Source: Lysobacter sp. (GTDB taxonomy: Bacteria > Pseudomonadota > Gammaproteobacteria > Xanthomonadales > Xanthomonadaceae). Taken from it: a stretch of DNA of 64,000 nucleotides. The DNA is taken from NCBI GenBank assembly GCA_011526085.1, contig WYBC01000016.1, forward strand, positions 62,001 to 126,000, given 5' to 3'. The notes under the pieces were generated by a model. That model saw only the letters and a program-made list of their open reading frames with translations. It was not told where the DNA came from and did not search any database. This document shows positions 8,472 to 17,635 of this stretch, piece by piece (the stretch's first letter is position 1; every line of letters starts with the position of its first letter). The translations under genes were made by a program, and so were the position numbers.

Positions 8472-9421
8472 AGCTGCTGCTCACCGGCGCCTCGGGTTTC
8501 ATCGGCGGACGCTTCATGCAGCGCTTCCGCGGCACGCCCGGGTTGGACCTGCTGGGCGTCGGCCGTCGCGCCATGGCCGACGCCGACTATCGCGCGGTGG
8601 ATCTGTCGCGGCCGTTCGATCTCGACTTCGCGCCGGACGTGGTGATCCACGCCGCGGCGCTGTCGTCGCCGTTCGCGCCGCGCCGCGAATACCTGCGCCA
8701 CAACGTCGATGCGACCCGGCACGTGATCGACTGGTGCCGCGCGCACGGCCTGCCGAAACTGATCTACATCTCGTCGAGCTCGGTGCATTACCGGCCCCGC
8801 GATCAGCTCGGCATCCGCGAGGACGATCCGATCGGCCCGGTGTTCGCGAACACCTACGCCGAGACCAAGGCCGCGGGCGAAACCCTGGTGCGCGACTATC
8901 CCGGCGCCTGGACCATCCTGCGTCCGCGCGCGGTGTTCGGTCCCGGCGACACGGTGCTGTTCCCGCGCCTGCTGGCGGCGGCGGAACGCGGCCGGCTGCC
9001 ACGGATCGTGCGCGACGGGCCGCCGGCGGTCGGCGACCTCATCAGCGTCGACGCGCTGGCCGACTACATGCTGCGCGCGGCGCAGCGACCCGACGCGGTC
9101 GGCGCATTCAATCTCAGCCACGGCGAGCCGGTGGAGATGCAGGCGTTCATCGCCGACATCTTCCGCCGACTGGATCTGCCGCCGCCGACGCGCACGGTGT
9201 CGTATCGCGTCGCGCGCACCGCGGCGCATGCGGCCGAACTGGCCTGGACCCTGCTGCCGCTGCGCGGCGAACCGCCGGTGACGCGCTTCGGCATCGACGT
9301 ATTGAGCTTCAGCAAGACCTTCGACATCGCGAAGGCGCGCGCGGTGCTCGGCGCGCCGTCGCAGACGCTGGCCGAAGGCGTCGAGACCTTCGTCGCCTGG
9401 CAGAAGGCGCAGGCGCCATGA
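8468..9421 (+). CDS. NAD(P)-dependent epimerase/dehydratase (extended SDR)
   Basis: A 317-residue extended short-chain dehydrogenase starting at a GTG that overlaps the preceding stop. The dinucleotide-binding TGASGFIGG is at residues 6-14, SSSS in the active-site strand, and Tyr130/Lys134 form YAETK. Such proteins reduce ketones or epimerise nucleotide sugars; members related to 3-beta-hydroxysteroid dehydrogenases and OleD reduce beta-keto acyl products. Given the ketoacyl synthase at the head of the operon, reduction of its beta-keto product is attractive but unproven. The stop overlaps the next start (ATGA). Confidence 0.85.
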   Translation: MKLLLTGASGFIGGRFMQRFRGTPGLDLLGVGRRAMADADYRAVDLSRPFDLDFAPDVVIHAAALSSPFAPRREYLRHNVDATRHVIDWCRAHGLPKLIYISSSSVHYRPRDQLGIREDDPIGPVFANTYAETKAAGETLVRDYPGAWTILRPRAVFGPGDTVLFPRLLAAAERGRLPRIVRDGPPAVGDLISVDALADYMLRAAQRPDAVGAFNLSHGEPVEMQAFIADIFRRLDLPPPTRTVSYRVARTAAHAAELAWTLLPLRGEPPVTRFGIDVLSFSKTFDIAKARAVLGAPSQTLAEGVETFVAWQKAQAP

Positions 9422-10647
9422 GCGGCGACCTGGCGCTCATCGCCCTGGCCGCCTGCCTGCTCTGGCCGGTGCTGGAACTGTGGCGGCAACTGGCCGCCTG
9501 GCGCGCGCTGCGCGCGATGCCGCGTTCGACACCACCCGCACATGCGGACGACGCGCAGCGATTCGCGCACGTCGATGCGCTGCAGCCGATCCGCAGCGGC
9601 GATCCGTCGCTGTCGGAGGCGCTCGGCGCGAGCCTGCGCACGCTCGGCGGCCGCGGCGCACGCCTGCACTGGCTGATCGACGAGGACGACACCGCCGCGG
9701 CGAGCGCCGTGCGCGCCGCGCTGCGCATGCAGCCCGCACTGGCCGCACAGGTCGCGGTGAGCGTGCACCCGCCGTGCCCGCAGGGCGTCAATCCGAAGCT
9801 GTTCAAGCTCGATCGCGCGCTCGCGCAGTGCCGCGGCGATGTCGTGCTGGTGCTCGACGACGACGCGCGCCTGCCGGCGGCGACGCTGGAGGCGCTGACG
9901 ATGGCGCTCGGCGCTGAAGACGGCGACAACCGGGCGGTCATCGCCACCGCATTGCCGATCTATCTGCCCGCCCGCGGCGCAGGTGCGCGCCTGCTCGCCC
10001 GCTTCGTCAACGACAGCGCCGCCGTGACCTATCTGCCGCCGCGGCTCGGCGACAGAACGCCGACGATCAACGGCATGTGCTGGGCGATGCGTCGCGACGC
10101 GATGCACGCGATCGGCGGTTTCGCCCCGCGGCTGCGGCACCTCACCGACGATCTGGCGATGGCGCGCGCGGTGCTGGCCGCGGGCGGACGCATCGAACAG
10201 CGCAGCGAGCCGGTCTGGCTGCGCACCGACCTGCCGGATGTCGTCGCCTACGTGCGCCAGATGCATCGCTGGATGCTGTTCGCGCTGCTGCTGGTGCGCA
10301 GCGAACCGTGGCCGTCGCGGCTGCGGATCGCCTTCGGCCAGGGACTGCCGACCTGTGCGCCGTGGCTGTCGCTGCTGGCCTTCGCGCTGCTGCCGACATG
10401 GCCCGGCGCGGTCGCGCTGTCGGCGGGGCTGCTGCTGCACGTCGTCGGCCGACGCGCGCTGCAGCGGGCCTGCGTCGGAGCCGCCGCCGCGATGCAGCCG
10501 CTGACCTCGCTGCTGGTCGCGCTGCTGCTGCCGCTGCATCTCGCGCACGCGCTCGTCGACCGGCGCATCCGCTGGCGCGCGCATCGCTACCGGGTCCACG
10601 CGAACGACCGCTTCGAGGACATCGATCCGGGCGGGAAGCTCGGATGA
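9418..10647 (+). CDS. Ceramide-glucosyltransferase-like membrane glycosyltransferase (GT21-like)
   Basis: A 409-residue processive-type glycosyltransferase with an N-terminal membrane anchor and several C-terminal hydrophobic helices (about 310-385). The GT-A core shows VLVLDDDARL (Asp147-149), the catalytic LTDDLA (Asp244-245) and QMHRW (281-285), the (Q)xxRW signature. This motif order is that of ceramide glucosyltransferase and hopanoid HpnI-type enzymes, so the acceptor is probably a lipid at the inner face of the membrane. It is coupled by ATGA overlaps on both sides. Confidence 0.82.
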   Translation: MSGDLALIALAACLLWPVLELWRQLAAWRALRAMPRSTPPAHADDAQRFAHVDALQPIRSGDPSLSEALGASLRTLGGRGARLHWLIDEDDTAAASAVRAALRMQPALAAQVAVSVHPPCPQGVNPKLFKLDRALAQCRGDVVLVLDDDARLPAATLEALTMALGAEDGDNRAVIATALPIYLPARGAGARLLARFVNDSAAVTYLPPRLGDRTPTINGMCWAMRRDAMHAIGGFAPRLRHLTDDLAMARAVLAAGGRIEQRSEPVWLRTDLPDVVAYVRQMHRWMLFALLLVRSEPWPSRLRIAFGQGLPTCAPWLSLLAFALLPTWPGAVALSAGLLLHVVGRRALQRACVGAAAAMQPLTSLLVALLLPLHLAHALVDRRIRWRAHRYRVHANDRFEDIDPGGKLG

Positions 10648-11234
10648 AGCCGCGGATCGCCTTCCTCACCGGCCAGAGCGATCCCGGCCGCTGCGCGCTG
10701 TCGCCGGTGCAATGCGCGACGCTCGATGCGCTGGCGCCGCATGCCGGGGACGTCGATCTGCAACCGCACAATTTTCCGTGGACCGCCGACACCGCGCCGT
10801 GGCGCCCGGTGCGGCTGCTTCGCGCGAGCGTCGCCAACGGCCGGCAATATCTCGCGGCGCGTGGCGGCGACCTGCCCGGCCTGTCGGCATCCGAACGCGA
10901 TGCCGCGCGCGCGCATCTGCTGGCCGCACCGCGCACGCTGCTGCTGGTCGGCAGTTGCGGGCTGGTGGTGCTCGACGCGCTGATCGCACCGTTCGATGCC
11001 GCGCAGCGCGCGCGACTGCGGGCGGTGAGTTACGGCGGGGTCGCGCCGCGCTGGCCGGCCGGCATTCACGGCAGCCAGCTGCGCGGCAGTCGCGACCGCA
11101 TCGCCGCGTGGCTCGGTCCCGCCGACGGCCCGCGCCCCATCGCGGTCGATCACGGGCACATGGATTATCTCGGCGGCAACGCGGTCGTCGAAGCCGCGCG
11201 CGCGCATCTCGCGTGGCTGCGGGGCGCGGCATGA
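10644..11234 (+). CDS. Unrecognised protein of the KAS III/GT operon
   Basis: 196 residues with no family I can name. Features: a short Rossmann-like opening (MKPRIAFLTGQ), a central LLLVGSCGLVVLDAL that resembles an alpha/beta-hydrolase nucleophile elbow with Cys or Ser in the middle, and late conserved-looking VDHGHMDYLGG with a His that could complete a triad. There is no signal peptide or clear membrane helix. Its start overlaps the previous stop (ATGA), so it is translated with the pathway. A hydrolase or acyltransferase role is speculative. Confidence 0.7.
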   Translation: MKPRIAFLTGQSDPGRCALSPVQCATLDALAPHAGDVDLQPHNFPWTADTAPWRPVRLLRASVANGRQYLAARGGDLPGLSASERDAARAHLLAAPRTLLLVGSCGLVVLDALIAPFDAAQRARLRAVSYGGVAPRWPAGIHGSQLRGSRDRIAAWLGPADGPRPIAVDHGHMDYLGGNAVVEAARAHLAWLRGAA

Positions 11235-11244
11235 ACCGGCCGGC

Positions 11245-12483
11245 ATGAATCGTCCGAAAATCGATCTGCTGGCGCCGCCGTTCGCGGGACATCTGCATCC
11301 GATCCTCGCCATCGGCCGCGCGCTGCGCGACATCGCCGACATCACCGTGATCTCCACCGACGCCGCGCAGGCGCGGATCCGCGCCGCCGGTCTGGCCGGC
11401 GTCGCCGTGGTGCCCGGCGCCGACGCGGCGCTGCGCGCGATCACCGATCCGCCGTATCCGGTCGGCGCGCATCCGCTGCGTCTGCACGCACAGTTCCAGC
11501 GCAGCCTGGATCTGCTGGACGCCTTCGCCGCCGCGCTCGATGCGCGCTACGCCGAACGACGCCCGGATCTGCTCATCGCCGACTTCACGCTGCCGGTGGC
11601 CGGCGCCGTGGCGCGCAGGCGTGGCATTCCGTGGTGGACCTCGCATCCGTCGCCGTGCGTGATCGAAGCGCGCGGCGGCCCGCCGGCCTATCTGGGCGGC
11701 TGGATGCCGGGCATCGGGGCGTTCGGCCGCGCGCGCGATGCGGTCGCGGCGAGTGCGGTGCGCACGTTCAAGCGCGGCGTGCATCGCCTGCATCGGCAAC
11801 GGCTGCGCGCGCTCGGCTTTCCGTCGCTGTATCGCGACGACAGCAGCGAAGCGGCGTATTCGGACGAATGCATCCTGGGGCTTGGATTGCGCGCGCTCGA
11901 ATTCGAACGCGACTGGCCGCAGGCGCTGCGTTTCGTCGGCCCGATGCTGTGGAGCCCGCCCGGCATCGGCGCGCCGCCGCCGGACGACGATGCGCCGCGG
12001 GTGCTGGCGACGCTGGGCACGCATCTGGGCTTCGCCAAGGATCCGCTGGCAGCGACGCTGGACGGCATCGCGCGCACGATGCCGCAGGTGCGGCTGCATT
12101 TCAGCGATGGCCGCCTGCAGGCCGCCGCGGACACCGCCCACGCCGCGCTGCGGCGCCATGCGTGGATCGATTATCCGACGTGGATTCCGCGGATGCGCGC
12201 GGTGCTGCATCACGGCGGCGCCGGGGTGATGTGGGAATGTCTGCGCGCCGGTGTGCCGGCGCTGGTGTTGCCGAAGGATTACGACCAGTTCGATCACGCC
12301 GCGCGGCTGGACGCGGCCGGCGTGGCGCTGCGGCTGCGCGACGCCCGCGAGATCGCGCCTGCGCTGCGACGCGTGCTCGATGGCGACCACCGCCTGCGCC
12401 CCGATCGCTTCGTCGACGCGCTGCGCCCCGGCGAAGCCGAGGCGCAGGTGGTGTTGTTGGTGCGCGCGCGCTTCGGCGGTTGA
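11245..12483 (+). CDS. UGT/MGT-type glycosyltransferase (GT1-like)
   Basis: A 412-residue GT-B fold glycosyltransferase. The N-terminal acceptor domain begins PPFAGHLHP, with the conserved Gly-His of macrolide/UGT enzymes; the C-terminal donor domain carries HHGGAGVMWECLRAGVPALV (about 320-340), the UGT signature, followed by DQFDHAARL. It transfers a sugar from a nucleotide donor to a lipid or natural-product acceptor. An ATG overlapping the preceding stop opens only a five-codon frame (MNRPA), and the real start 14 nt on has nearly the same bases. It is the last gene of the operon. Confidence 0.87.
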   Translation: MNRPKIDLLAPPFAGHLHPILAIGRALRDIADITVISTDAAQARIRAAGLAGVAVVPGADAALRAITDPPYPVGAHPLRLHAQFQRSLDLLDAFAAALDARYAERRPDLLIADFTLPVAGAVARRRGIPWWTSHPSPCVIEARGGPPAYLGGWMPGIGAFGRARDAVAASAVRTFKRGVHRLHRQRLRALGFPSLYRDDSSEAAYSDECILGLGLRALEFERDWPQALRFVGPMLWSPPGIGAPPPDDDAPRVLATLGTHLGFAKDPLAATLDGIARTMPQVRLHFSDGRLQAAADTAHAALRRHAWIDYPTWIPRMRAVLHHGGAGVMWECLRAGVPALVLPKDYDQFDHAARLDAAGVALRLRDAREIAPALRRVLDGDHRLRPDRFVDALRPGEAEAQVVLLVRARFGG

Positions 12484-12555
12484 GCCTTCAGGCGCGAATC
12501 GTCACGCTGACGCGGCGCTGGCTTTTGGCACGTCTGCGGTCGAGCCGACGCAGGT

Positions 12556-12594
12556 GCTGCTTGCGGACCCATCGAATTCCTGTCCGCAAGCAGC
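12556..12594. terminator. Hairpin between convergent genes
   Basis: A perfect 13-bp stem, GCTGCTTGCGGAC paired with GTCCGCAAGCAGC, around a 13-nt loop. It lies between the end of the glycosyltransferase operon and the end of the protease gene, a natural place for transcripts of both strands to finish. There is no T-run, so it may be a stability or Rho-related hairpin rather than an intrinsic terminator. Confidence 0.5.
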
Positions 12595-12607
12595 GAGCCG
12601 GCGGCAA

Positions 12608-13744
12608 TCAGCAGCCGTAGAAGCTGCACAGCGGAACGAAGTTGGCCGAACTGAAGCGCGGTCCGACGAAGGTCGTGCCGAATCCACCGGGGTACGGGCC
12701 GCTGGTCACGCCGGTGACGATGTTCTGCGTATTCGAGTACGGGTGATAGCGCAGCAACCAGCCGCCACCGCTGCTGCCGTAGGTCATGTCGCAGCCCTTC
12801 GCCAGGACATCCAGCCCACCGTTGAAGCTTTCCGCCGTGCAGATGTGGGTGTACTGGGTGCTCAGGTTGCTGGCATAGCCGACCGAGTGCAGGTTCATGA
12901 TGTAGGGCTGATCCCATGTCCGGCCCAGCCAGCCGACATAGCTGGTGACCGGGATACCGGTGCTCAGGTTGTTGCTCAGCCGGATCATGCCGATGTCCCA
13001 GCGCCGCCCGCCGATCGTGATCCAGTTGGTCATGATGCCGGCCGACTGCCAGCCATAGACGCCGTACGGCGCGACGCCGAAGCGATCGGCAGGCACGAAA
13101 CGGAAATTGCGGTGCCAGCCCTGCCCACGGGTGTACAGGCAATGGGCCGCGGTGACGATGATGTTGCGTTGGCTGATCACATTGGCGGTGCAGTAGCTGC
13201 TGCCGCCGCCCGGCGTGGTGAAATAAAGCTTGCCGATCTTGTTCCAGGGCGAGAACTGCCACATCTGGGTGTTGATGTTGCCGGAATAGCGGGTGAATAC
13301 GCCTGCAGTCCCCAAAGGCGCGAACTGCCGGGTGTTGATCCGGGGATCGAGCTCGACCTCGCCGCTCTCGATCATCCGATCCATCTCCTCGAGCTCCGCC
13401 CAAGCGGCGGGAAACGCGGCTTTCGCACGCGCTTTGGCGTTCGCACCCGCTGCTCCGCCTGCGACGATGCCGGGCCGGGCCCGCCCGTCGGCGGCCTTGC
13501 CGCCGGGGCTCTTCACCGCGCCGCCGCCATCGTCCTCGACCCAAGGCATCGGCGACACCCGCTCGCGCTGCTCGGGCTTCTCGAATGGATCGGGGCCCTC
13601 GTCTGCGGGCACTTCAACGTATTTCACCTCTTCGCTCGGCTCCGTCTGTGCGAATGCGGTTGGTGCAGCGAGCAGGAATGCCAGGACCAGCGTACCCAGC
13701 CGATAGCGGCCATACAGCAGGTGCTGCAATCGAAACGTGTTCAT
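12608..13744 (-). CDS. Exported trypsin-like serine protease
   Basis: A 378-residue protein with a signal peptide ending PTAFA, a roughly 130-residue acidic/low-complexity propeptide-like region, and an S1-type catalytic domain: His in TAAHCLY, Asp in RRWDIGMIRL and Ser in GSSGGGWL. Additional cysteines near the C terminus (CSFYGC) suggest disulphides. AAGGAG lies 9 nt upstream of the ATG. It is probably secreted and self-processed, in line with the predatory or lytic lifestyle of related genera; the substrate is unknown. Confidence 0.9.
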   Translation of the reverse strand: MNTFRLQHLLYGRYRLGTLVLAFLLAAPTAFAQTEPSEEVKYVEVPADEGPDPFEKPEQRERVSPMPWVEDDGGGAVKSPGGKAADGRARPGIVAGGAAGANAKARAKAAFPAAWAELEEMDRMIESGEVELDPRINTRQFAPLGTAGVFTRYSGNINTQMWQFSPWNKIGKLYFTTPGGGSSYCTANVISQRNIIVTAAHCLYTRGQGWHRNFRFVPADRFGVAPYGVYGWQSAGIMTNWITIGGRRWDIGMIRLSNNLSTGIPVTSYVGWLGRTWDQPYIMNLHSVGYASNLSTQYTHICTAESFNGGLDVLAKGCDMTYGSSGGGWLLRYHPYSNTQNIVTGVTSGPYPGGFGTTFVGPRFSSANFVPLCSFYGC

Positions 13745-14342
13745 GATCTACGACTCCTTGTAGGTTGGTTCGGATTGATCGTCGCCGCACATGACGCAAG
13801 CGCGCGGCTTGGCGAAACCACTCTCACCCCGGGGCCGGACCGCTCTCATCCTTGATCCGCGTACTTGTCGCTCTCGTGTTTCGCATGAGCCGTCCCGATG
13901 ACCCCGATTCCTGCCCAAAGCGATGGCAGAATCATGCCCCCTCTTTTTCGACTTCCGCCTCGACCGTATCTGATCCGACAACATGCCGCCAACCTGTATG
14001 GGCTGACAGGCCTGGCGCAGGGTGAGAATGAACGCGGCGAAGTCCACTCCCGACGAAACCGCGATACACGTCCGACGGATCGAGCCTCCTGCGAACATCC
14101 GCCGAAGTCGGGATCACGAGGCGCGCTTCCAGCGGCCTCCCGGTGCCGCCGAGCCCGCCTGGATGATGCAGCGCAGCAGCTGATCAATCCTCAGTACCAG
14201 CGCGACGAAAATCATGTCCGTCGTGGCCCTGGCATGGCCACGGGCGTCGACGCGGCACACACCAGATTCACCTTTCAACCGGGCGATCACAAGAATCACC
14301 ACCCGGTCGATCACGCAGCGCGGCTCGATGCGTGACAGGCCA
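13745..14342. other. Long intergenic region, no supported gene
   Basis: About 600 bases between the protease gene and a membrane-protein gene. Short open frames exist on both strands but none has a ribosome-binding site plus recognisable sequence. It should hold the protease promoter at its left end; I do not see a clear one. Confidence 0.5.
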
Positions 14343-15050
14343 TCAGGCGCGACTCATCACCGCCGCGCCGCCGTCGGTCTTCGGCATGTACTTGCGCTTG
14401 AGCCACGCGGCGACCACGAACGACAGCGACAGCGGCAGGAACCACGCGATCAGGTGATACCACGACGGCGGATCGATGCCGACCGCGCGGATGATCCGGT
14501 CCAGGCCGATCGCCAGGAACGCGATGTGGGTGGCCACGCCGCAGCCGATCATCGCGCTGAAATGTTCCTGCAGCCACCAGCGCGGCGTCTCCATGGGCCG
14601 TGCGCGACGCATCAGCATCTGCACGCCGGTGATCGTGCCGACCGCGCTGAAGCCCATCAGCAGCGGCTGCGACATCCGCAGGCCGATCGCGAACACGATC
14701 GCCGAGGCCAGCAGGTTGAGCGCGGCGACGACGACGTAGGCGCGGTCGCGGAACGCCGGCTGATCGCGCTTGCGCTTCACCGCGCGCCAGCCCAGCCACA
14801 TCCCGCTCGCGGTGATGACCACCAGATAGACCAGGAACGTCGCGATGCCCGGCTTGCCCTTGCCGGCGATGATCGCGGCCATCGGCAGGGCGGTGAGAAC
14901 GATGCCGATCATCGACAGCAGGTAGACCCTGCCCACGCGCAGATGCAGCGGCGAGCCTTTTCTCGCGAACGCCGCGAACCAGAACGTGATCAGGGCGACG
15001 AGGCCGCAGAGGCCGTGAACGAGCAGCAAAGACTGATAGGCGGTTTCCAT
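14343..15050 (-). CDS. DUF2306-like integral membrane protein
   Basis: A 235-residue polytopic membrane protein with about seven hydrophobic helices. The order LLVHGLCGLVALITFW, PLHLRVGRVY and the later WWLQEHFSAMIGCGVATH resemble the DUF2306/YesY-like families of unknown function, with His residues in several helices. GGAG stands upstream of the ATG. It diverges from the adjacent two-component system and shares a 134-base intergenic region with it, so it is a plausible target of that regulator. Confidence 0.7.
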   Translation of the reverse strand: METAYQSLLLVHGLCGLVALITFWFAAFARKGSPLHLRVGRVYLLSMIGIVLTALPMAAIIAGKGKPGIATFLVYLVVITASGMWLGWRAVKRKRDQPAFRDRAYVVVAALNLLASAIVFAIGLRMSQPLLMGFSAVGTITGVQMLMRRARPMETPRWWLQEHFSAMIGCGVATHIAFLAIGLDRIIRAVGIDPPSWYHLIAWFLPLSLSFVVAAWLKRKYMPKTDGGAAVMSRA

Positions 15051-15196
15051 GGCGCGACTCCGGAAAGGATGGGCACAGTCTCCGGTTCGCCGGACCATGG
15101 GCGCAGATGCCCGAGGTCACCCGCGGGGGGTGAGAAAAGTCACCTTCCGCGCGGCGCACCTTCCACGCGCGCCGTGCCGCTGCCATGCTGGCGGCC

Positions 15197-16405
15197 ATGA
15201 ACGATCCCGCCACCGCGTCGGACACCACTGCCCTGGACGGCCACGTGCCGAGCCTGCTGCAGCCGCACCACGGCAGCTGCGCGCAACGCCTGTTCACGCC
15301 GCTGAACATCGCCGCCTACGTGACCTGGCTGGCGGTGTGCCTGGCGGTGATCGACTTCGCCGAACTGCGCGCGGGCGATCCGCGCGAATGGCTCGGTGTC
15401 ACCGCACTGCTCGCCTTCCTCGCGCTGTTCGTCGCCTGCGCCGCGCGCGCCGTGTCCGCCGGCATGCAGCGCGTGCCGTGGCTGGTCGCCGCCGAAGGGC
15501 TGCTGGTGCTGCTCGCGGAATGGTCGCTGCGCGGCGGGCAGACCGCGGTGCTGCTGATCATCGTCGCCGGCCAGATGGTGCTGCTGTGGCCGATGCGGGC
15601 CTTCGTCGCCTACATGCTCGCGCTCAACGTCGCGATCGGCGCGATGTGGTTCGAACGTGCGGGCTCGCTGCCGCCGGTGCTGCTGTCGCTGTTGCCGGTG
15701 CTCGGCTTCCAGGCCTTCGCCGCGCTGACCGGCCACTACGCCGGCAGCCGCGAACTGGCCCGCGAGCATCTGGCGCGGGTCAATGCCGAACTGCTGGCGA
15801 CGCGACGGCTGCTGGAAGAATCCGCGCGCTCAGGCGAACGCCTCAAACTCTCGCGCGAACTGCACGATGTCGCCGGGCATTCGCTGACCGCGCTGAAATT
15901 GAACCTCGCCCGGCTGGCGCGCGACCCGGCGCTCGCCGAACGCGAGGAGGTCCGCATGTCGGCGACGCTGGCGGACGAGCTGCTCGGCCAGATCCGCCAG
16001 GTGGTGTCGACGCTGCGCGCGCACGACGGGCTTGATCTGCGCGCGGCGCTGGAAGCGCTGGCGCATCCGGTGGCGGGCACGCGGATCGAGGTCGATGTCG
16101 AAGACGGCCTGCGCGTCGACGATCTCGATCAGGCCGAAGCGCTGCTGCGCTGCGCGCAGGAAGCGATCACCAATGCCCTGCGCCACGGCCGCGCGACCCG
16201 CATCGCCGTGCGCCTGCATCGCCGCGGCGGCGCGCTGGAACTCGCGGTGGCGAACGACGGCATCGCGCCGGCGAAGATCGACGCCGGCAACGGCCTCACC
16301 GGCATGCGCGAGCGCATCGCCGCGCTCGGCGGCACGCTCGATCTGGTGCCGACGCCACCGCGCGGCCTGCGCGTCCTCGCCCGCCTGCCGGAGCGCACGG
16401 CATGA
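15197..16405 (+). CDS. Sensor histidine kinase, DesK/NarX-type (HisKA_3)
   Basis: About 402 residues: several N-terminal membrane helices (roughly 35-175), a coiled linker, a HisKA_3 dimerisation domain with the phospho-acceptor His near residue 223 (SRELHDVAGHS) and an HATPase_c domain (QEAITNALRHG, NGLTGMRERI). No separate periplasmic domain is seen, so the membrane part may sense lipid or membrane state, as in DesK. An ATG 12 bases upstream is an alternative start; neither has a strong ribosome-binding site. The stop overlaps the response-regulator start (ATGA). Confidence 0.9.
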   Translation: MNDPATASDTTALDGHVPSLLQPHHGSCAQRLFTPLNIAAYVTWLAVCLAVIDFAELRAGDPREWLGVTALLAFLALFVACAARAVSAGMQRVPWLVAAEGLLVLLAEWSLRGGQTAVLLIIVAGQMVLLWPMRAFVAYMLALNVAIGAMWFERAGSLPPVLLSLLPVLGFQAFAALTGHYAGSRELAREHLARVNAELLATRRLLEESARSGERLKLSRELHDVAGHSLTALKLNLARLARDPALAEREEVRMSATLADELLGQIRQVVSTLRAHDGLDLRAALEALAHPVAGTRIEVDVEDGLRVDDLDQAEALLRCAQEAITNALRHGRATRIAVRLHRRGGALELAVANDGIAPAKIDAGNGLTGMRERIAALGGTLDLVPTPPRGLRVLARLPERTA

Positions 16406-17049
16406 GCGCGTCCGCCGCGCGCGCGGTGCGCATCGCGCTGTGCGACGACCAGGCGCTGGTGCTCCGCGGATTGTCGAGCCTGCTGGCCGATCTCGGTGTC
16501 GAGATCGCGCTGGAATGCAGCGACGCCGAGCGCCTGCTCGCGGCCCTGCCGCAGCGCCCGGTCGATCTGATCGTCAGCGACATCCGCATGCCCGGGCTCG
16601 GCGGCATCGGCCTGATCCGCACCCTGCGCGGACGCGGCGACGCCACGCCGGTGATCCTGCTCACCACCTTCGACGACCCCGGGCTGATGATGCAGGCGGT
16701 GGACGCCGGCGCGCAGGGCTTCCTGCTCAAGGACGCGTCGCCCGAGGATCTGAAGGCCGCGATCCAGCGCGTGGCCGCGGGCGAAACCCTGCTGCAGCCG
16801 GTGAGCCTGGGGCCGGTGCGCGCGGCGTGGACCGGCGATGCCGTCGCCGACAGCGCGGTGCGCCTGACCGAACGCGAGCGTTCGATCCTGCGCCTGGTGG
16901 CGGGCGGCTATTCGAACAAGGAGATCGGCCGCAGCCTGCATCTGTCCGAAGGCACGGTGAAGAACTACGTCTCCGAACTGCTGGTGAAACTGGACTGCCG
17001 CGACCGCACGCATGCGGTGCTGAAGGCGATCACGCAGCGGTTGTTGTGA
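16402..17049 (+). CDS. LuxR/NarL-family response regulator
   Basis: 215 residues: a receiver domain with acidic pair Asp15/Asp16, phospho-acceptor Asp60 (IVSDIRMPG), Thr in LLTTF and Lys in FLLKDAS, followed by a LuxR helix-turn-helix (LTERERSILRLVAGGYSNKEIG and GTVKNYVSELLVKL). It is coupled to the histidine kinase by an ATGA overlap, so they form one system. The divergent DUF2306-like gene is a candidate target. Confidence 0.93.
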   Translation: MSASAARAVRIALCDDQALVLRGLSSLLADLGVEIALECSDAERLLAALPQRPVDLIVSDIRMPGLGGIGLIRTLRGRGDATPVILLTTFDDPGLMMQAVDAGAQGFLLKDASPEDLKAAIQRVAAGETLLQPVSLGPVRAAWTGDAVADSAVRLTERERSILRLVAGGYSNKEIGRSLHLSEGTVKNYVSELLVKLDCRDRTHAVLKAITQRLL

Positions 17050-17061
17050 GCGGCATGCCGC

Positions 17062-17511
17062 CTATTCCCGCTGCTGCATGCAGGCCATGAAGCGGCCGTC
17101 CGTGCCCGCATCCATGTGCCGGATGTAGACACCGAGCACCATGCCCTGGAAGAACGGCGACTGGATCTGTTCCTCCGTGCGCTTCGCGGCGAGCGCCTCG
17201 ACTTCGGCGTTGGCCTTGTCCACGGCGACCGCGGTGACCGCCTCGCATCCGGCGACGTCCAACGCCAGACAACCGCGATACTCGGGACGCGCGCATTGCG
17301 CGAGGGCCGCGGCCCTGTCGATGCCTTCCCGCTTTTCGCCGGGCGCGGGAGCATCCGGCTCAGGCTCGCTCCCGACCTCGCTCGCGGGCTCAGTTCCGGC
17401 TGTCGCGGCGACCGGCGGCGTGGCCACGGACGGTGCCGTCGGCCCCTGCGCCCGGACCGCAACGGTCCACAGCACGAAGAACATCAACCACAGGCGCCTG
17501 CGTACGTTCAC
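17062..17511 (-). CDS. Exported hypothetical protein
   Basis: About 149 residues starting at a GTG with GGAG five bases upstream; an upstream ATG would give 167 residues. It has an N-terminal signal (LWLMFFVLWTVAVRAQ), a Pro/Ala/Glu-rich linker and a C-terminal part with four Cys (CARPEYRGC, AGCEAV, ACMQQ). I do not recognise a family. Convergent with the response regulator, leaving 12 bases between them. Confidence 0.65.
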   Translation of the reverse strand: MNVRRRLWLMFFVLWTVAVRAQGPTAPSVATPPVAATAGTEPASEVGSEPEPDAPAPGEKREGIDRAAALAQCARPEYRGCLALDVAGCEAVTAVAVDKANAEVEALAAKRTEEQIQSPFFQGMVLGVYIRHMDAGTDGRFMACMQQRE

Positions 17512-17635
17512 GACCGCTCCAACGTCGTCATCGGAAGAGCGCGCATGGTAACCCGCCCATCGCACTCGCCCATCAGCATCGTCATTCCGCTACGCTGGTG
17601 CGGCCGGCTGCCGGCGCACGCAAAGGACCTGCGAC

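Noticed and set aside
13748-14335. Several short open frames in the gap after the protease gene
   Set aside because: None combines a ribosome-binding site with a recognisable or protein-like composition.
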